Assembly: GCF_932526225.1 (NCBI RefSeq)
Contig: NC_064037.1
Span: 5,909,703 to 5,973,702, forward strand
Length of the DNA stretch: 64,000 nucleotides
Direction: 5' to 3'
From: Nematostella vectensis
Taxonomy: Eukaryota > Cnidaria > Anthozoa > Actiniaria > Edwardsiidae
Shown here piece after piece: positions 60,201 through 64,000 of this stretch. Below the pieces are notes generated by a model. The model made no database searches and was not told the DNA's origin. It saw only the letters and a list, made by a program, of their open reading frames with translations. Each line of letters opens with the position of its first letter. Position 1 is the stretch's first letter. A program made the position numbers and the translations under genes.

Positions 60201-63200
60201 ACAGTCAACTTTTGTATCTCGGTTTGTGTAACTCTCAACAATACAAAATGGTCTTATTTGTGGCTCTTGCTGAATTTTCTTTATCCAAGCTTTGTCCAAA
60301 TTGTTCGTACGCCCCCCCCCCCCCCCCCCCTTCCGTGATTCATTTCTTCCGTAAGGTAACTCGCACACCGTTCTTCTAGCTCTCCCTCACCATTTCCTTA
60401 GTGGTCGCATCCATCTTCACCCCTGGGTGGTTCATCAGCAGCCGAATCATCGCGGGGTCTCCATTCTGAGCTGCGAGGTGGAGCGGAGTGAAGCCTTGCT
60501 GGAAAAAGGAATATGAGTACAACTGAGACAAAATACTAGGTCAATTGTACAATAATTTATAAACATAAACTTACATCAATGCCCTCTTCTTTTTCCTTTG
60601 GATTCTGAAAATACAAAAACAAATTAATCCATATTTCAATTCTTAGACACTGAAAATAGTTTTAATGCTCCGATGCCCCGTCAAACCAATGACTCTTGCT
60701 GGGTCCTCTACTAGGGTAAAGACCCAACTTATATTAACAATAGCCACGTATTATTGCCTTCTAGAATAACACACCTGGCTTATAAACGTGCCTGTCTGCG
60801 GTGCCCTGGAGAGGACCTCTTGTAGAACAGACAGCTGACCGTACAAAGCTGCGATGTGAACCGCTGTCAGACCAGTCTGCAGGATAAACACACACTATTA
60901 AGGAAATGATGAAAGAAACCCATGTAGTCTTAAACTCTCAGGCAATTCTCTAAGCAATGTTTGGAGAACAGCGCGGTCCATGATGACCGCTATATCACCA
61001 TGTGTATTGCGTGACTTATAGCGGTACCCTGACACATACCGCGAGGATGGAGTGGATTGCGTGACGTATAATAGTGCCCATGCCGTGAGGCTGTTGTGGA
61101 TTGCGTGACGTATAATAGTGCCCTAACCTATGCCGTGAGGCTTGTGTGGATTGCGTGACGCACAATAGTGCCTATGTCGTTAGGCTTGTACAGATTGTGT
61201 GACGTATAATAGTGCCCAGGCCCCTTACCTTGCTGCTCGGTATATCGATAGATACCATATCCCACAGCATGTTGACTACCTTGATCTGACCGAACTTGGA
61301 GGCGAGTAACATGACACTCATGCCATCCTACAACACACAGCAAGGGTAAACATGGCGCTCATGCCATCCAACAACACATAGCAAGGGTAAACATGGCGCT
61401 CATGCCATCCAACAACACATTGCAAAGGTAAGCATGGCGCTTATACCATCCAACAACACATAGCAAAGGTAAATATGGCGCTTATGCCATCCTACAACAT
61501 AGAAAAGGCAAACATGACACTCATGCCATCCTACAACACATAGCAAAGGTAAACATGACGAGGGACGATACACCTTTCGGTACATGTAAAGGGTGCAATA
61601 AACGCAACTCACAGAGTCCTCCTGTGTTGCTGAAGCTCCGGACTCGAGTAAGAATTCCACAACTTCAGTGTGACCGTTACGTGCTGCTAGTAACAAGGGA
61701 CGAGACAACACCGTCTGGAAGCACAAGTACAGGGTTAGAACGGGACGCGGCCACCTTAAAGAGGATCACTCAGGGGCTGGTTATGGGGGAGGGGTAAAGG
61801 ATTGTGATAGGGTAGGGGACGAGACAAGAGCGTCTGATGAAATTTGAAACACATGGCTAGATCTGGGAGTGGACACCTTGAAGAGGGTGTATTCCGGTAT
61901 TAAAAGGTCGGAGCGATCGCCGCAACACAAATTATTGCACACAACGAGAGACTAGAAAAACATTTTAAACGGAGAGACTGTCAAAATCTTACTTTGTCGG
62001 TTAAGCACTGGGCGAAGTTGATGCTGACGAGTTTTCTGATGACCCGGATGCTACCAGTGGAGGCGGCGAGAAGCATCGCCGTCATACCTTGCTGCAAATG
62101 ACATCACAGGGATCATATCATCATCAGCTTGAAAACCCTGTCTTCAAGGTTGCATGGAGACGACCCTCAAGGTGCATTCATAAATATTCCCTAAGATCAC
62201 GCTGTCCCTCCCTCCGGGGTGAATACTTACAGATTCCCGGACTTCATGGGAAGTACGCGGGAGAATTTTAAGTTCTAGTATGCAAACACTACCATTATTT
62301 ATTAGATGTTTTTTAATGCATTATTAAATGTATTATTAGCATAATAACTTAGTATGGATGCTGTAATTAAAACACAGTCATTTACCTAATATTTACTTGC
62401 ATTACTTACTTATTTTTGCAATTTCTTATTTATTTAGTTCATCAAATTGTTCGAGTTAAGTATTGGTAGAAAAGGAATAGGAAGCTACCAGAATCTCTCT
62501 TTTGAAGGTAAATAGTATCGCGTATGAAATATTATTATACATGAGCGATCAGTGCGACTCTTAACGTTACCCCAGCCTTTGTATCATGTTTGATTGTATG
62601 ATTAACAAGTTGCGACTCTAACGTTAACTTTAGTATTTGTATCATGTATGATTGACAAGTGGCGAGTCTTACGTTGTTAACTTGAGTCATTGATTCCGGT
62701 ATCAGGTCATGAAAAAGCTCGACAGCCTCGTCGTGGTCGTATAAAGCCGCGTAATGGACAGGTATCATTCCATGCTGAAAAGACAGAATAGAATACGGTT
62801 ATTAGCCGTAGTTATCCGCCACCTTTCTATCGTCATATTACAAACATTATCTTACTGGACCCAATATCTCTTCGCTGGAGCTGGGTCCCCTCACCCCCTA
62901 CTCACCACCGTGCCCCATTGAGCAGGGTCCCCTCCTAACCCAATTCACCACCGTGCCCCATTGAGCAGGGTCCCCTCCTAACCCAATTCACCACCGTGCC
63001 CCCTAGAGCAGGGTCCCCATCCCAACACAATTCACCACCGTGCCCCCTAGAGCAGGGTCCCCTCCTAACCCAATTCACCACCGTGCCCCATTGAGCAGGG
63101 TCCCCTCCTAACCCAATTCACCACCTTGTCCCCTAGAGCAGGGTCCCCATCCCAACACAATTCACCACCGTGCCCCCTAGAGCAGGGTCCCCTCCTAACC

Positions 63201-64000
63201 CAATTCACCACCGTGTCCCCTTGAGCTGGGTCCCCCACCCCTACTCCTCGTGAGCTAGCTTGACCTGTCCGTCAGATGACCTGTCCGTGGTCGGCCTCAC
63301 CATCACCCCTGTCCTATCCATCCATACTCACCGAGTCCACTATAGCTGGGTCTGCCCTGAGGTCTATTAGCAGCCGGCAGACGTCTACGTGACCTTTCTC
63401 AGCGGCAAAGTGAAGAGGAGTGCGGTTATCCTACAAAACAACAAAACAATACCAATAGGGGACTTGCGCTAAGAGATCTTTGGGTGGCAAATTCAAAACA
63501 AAATTATCAAACAAAAAAAATCAGAAATGACTGCGCCCGTCACACCAGAGAGCGACGAAGAAATAAAATCTTTAAATGAAACTAAACCCTTTCTGAAAAA
63601 AAAAGAGATCTGTTTTTTTTGTAAGCGCTGAATAAGTTGCTTTTTGTTGCTGTTATTTTGCCACTTAAAGCCTGAGGACGCGCTAGTTTGCCACCCAAAC
63701 AGTCACGTGATCTCTTAGCGAAAGTCCCCTATTTCTACATTTTTGCGTTACAACTGTTGCTTGCGCCAAGAGCGTGGCGGTTAAGGTAACTATACATGTG
63801 CGATGAAATGTTAATACACAGGGAAATCATTTGTTTGTAATTTCTTTGTGAGAGTATTTAGCTGGTACAAGTTTTTCGCTGTCTCGCTGGATCACTCACC
63901 ATGGTAAAGGAATCGACGACTGCGTTAAATTTAGTGACGAGAGACTTGACGAACGTAGTGTAGCCCTTCTCAGCCGCAAGATGCAATGGAGACAAACCGA
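54270..64000 (-). CDS. TRPN (NOMPC-like) mechanosensitive cation channel, 3' part of gene, 19 exons seen
   Basis: Exons in transcript order: 64000(partial)-63900, 63430-63332, 62774-62673, 62091-61993, 61714-61613, 61327-61229, 60876-60775, 60604-60575, 60498-60391, 60013-59816, 59462-59364, 58792-58685, 58361-58224, 58127-57969, 57645-57336, 56990-56830, 56037-55809, 55289-54958, 54644-54270. About 980 codons are visible. Ankyrin repeats (TPLHLAA-type cores) fill the first twelve exons. Linker exons follow, then S1-S2 (IWYGELNWADW, PPLWVYLSLP), S3, S4-S5 (EFLSIHQLFGPWGVII), the pore/S6 (LLFFALFG, INLLIAMMSDTYQR) and the TRP box (WKYGRAKLIRSM). The C-terminus ends near a DWPQMVDKYL motif. These match Drosophila NOMPC block by block. 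TRPN channels open on force transmitted through the ankyrin spring. The 5' exons lie beyond the window. Confidence 0.94.
55770..55830. repeat. Short duplication across the donor of the TRPN S4-S5 exon
   Basis: On the minus strand AACGGTTATCATATCAA occurs just before the exon end and again just after the donor GTAAAA at 55808. Confidence 0.85.
56018..56215. repeat. About 118-bp duplication of the 5' end and acceptor of the TRPN S4-S5 exon
   Basis: CATGGCTAGCGCAAGGATCT (56020 on) is echoed by CACGGCTAGGGCAAGGATCT (56138 on), and the similarity continues through CTATGGACCAA. The second copy lies upstream in the transcript. Confidence 0.8.
56416..56592. repeat. Dispersed repeat, copy 2 (TRPN intron)
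   Basis: Similar to 29338-29535 in PRODH intron 1, in the same plus-strand orientation. Confidence 0.8.
57735..57955. repeat. 43-bp tandem repeat (3-4 copies) in a TRPN intron
   Basis: TTATCCAGGTTAGT-type cores sit at 57819, 57862 and 57905. The array begins about 15-20 bp from the donor of the 57969-58127 exon but does not include exon sequence. Confidence 0.85.
58770..58930. repeat. Duplication of the 5' end and acceptor of a TRPN ankyrin exon
   Basis: GGGCGCACCCTTTTTCTACA (58776 on: exon start plus acceptor in plus view) recurs as CGGCGCGCACTTTTTCTACG near 58883, with similar flanks (ATCAAACGACGTGAGTG / ATCAGGCCATGTGAGTG). Confidence 0.75.
59564..59810. mobile_element. MITE with TTAA end, copy 2, abutting a TRPN splice donor
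   Basis: Same element as 33196-33449. The left end TTAAAGCCGCGTTGTCACCA is intact; the right end is diverged. Its right border stops 5 bp from the exon end at 59816, so only GTATT of the intron precedes it. Confidence 0.88.
60985..61225. repeat. About 50-55-bp tandem repeat (4-5 copies) at the donor side of a TRPN ankyrin exon
   Basis: GATTGCGTGACGTATAATAG followed by TGCCC units run up to the donor at 61228 of the 61229-61327 exon. Confidence 0.88.
61316..61562. repeat. 41-bp tandem repeat (about 6 copies) of the acceptor of a TRPN ankyrin exon
   Basis: The exon start plus acceptor (plus view CTCATGCCATC|CTACAAC) repeats with GGTAAACATGGCGCTCATGC units. Several copies keep the reversed acceptor AG intact. 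Confidence 0.9.
61690..61890. repeat. 118-bp duplication of the 5' end and acceptor of a TRPN ankyrin exon
   Basis: GGGACGAGACAACACCGTCTGG (61697) recurs as GGGACGAGACAAGAGCGTCTGA (61815), followed in both by GGACGCGGCCACCTTAAAGA-like sequence. Confidence 0.8.
62545..62700. repeat. About 60-bp repeat (3 copies) including the donor of a TRPN ankyrin exon
   Basis: In minus view the exon end CTCAAGTTAAC plus GTAAGACTCGC is echoed twice downstream (CTAAAGTTAACGTTAGAGTCGC; GGGGTAACGTTAAGAGTCGC), each followed by a CAACTTGTTAATCAT-like stretch. Confidence 0.75.
62865..63240. repeat. 43-bp tandem repeat (8 copies) probably derived from the donor of a TRPN ankyrin exon
   Basis: ACCGTG cores occur at 62907, 62950, 62993, 63037, 63080, 63123, 63167 and 63210. 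In minus view the unit GGACCCAGCTCAAGGGGACA plus CGGTGGTGAATTGG resembles the exon end at 63332 (AGACCCAGCTATAGTGGACTCG, then GTGAGTATGG). Confidence 0.85.

Overview
The window is animal nuclear DNA. Its genes are split by many GT-AG introns, have poly(A) signals, and are embedded in LINE, SINE and MITE fragments. The gene set points to a cnidarian, most likely a sea anemone near Nematostella/Edwardsiidae: a TRPN/NOMPC mechanoreceptor channel, and two tandem secreted astacin metalloproteases that end in a small Cys-rich (ShK-like) tail. The species is an inference. No search could be run.

Layout. 1-7.3 kb: no gene recognised, only simple repeats. 7.3-10.9 kb (-): a decayed non-LTR retrotransposon. 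11.0-12.2 kb: low-complexity tandem repeats. 12.26-26.05 kb (+): a complete 20-exon TMEM214 gene (729 codons). 26.87-27.43 kb (-): an uncharacterised 186-residue membrane-protein ORF, tail-to-tail with TMEM214. 28.99-34.70 kb (+): a complete 12-exon mitochondrial proline dehydrogenase (608 codons) with a canonical EF-hand. 35.65-41.99 kb and 43.04-48.70 kb (-): two 9-exon astacin paralogues with the same intron positions and phases. 48.7-54.2 kb: a repeat-rich intergenic block holding tRNA-Asn-derived SINE copies and two long-armed hairpin elements. 54.27-64.0 kb (-): the 3' part of a TRPN channel gene (19 exons seen), with at least a dozen ankyrin repeats, mostly one per phase-0 exon, then the six-helix pore region and C-terminus. 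Its 5' end lies beyond the right edge.

The main unexplained pattern is a recurrent link between tandem repeats and exon/intron junctions. In TMEM214, both astacins and the TRPN gene, the repeated unit often contains the last (or first) bases of a real exon plus its splice site, so rows of decoy donors or acceptors follow the true one. The most striking case is a 31-copy array after TMEM214 exon 17. Each standard unit could act as a 33-nt exon that keeps the reading frame.

The neighbouring genes have unrelated roles (ER membrane, mitochondrial proline catabolism, secreted proteolysis, mechanosensation). Nothing suggests a functional cluster apart from the tandem astacin pair.
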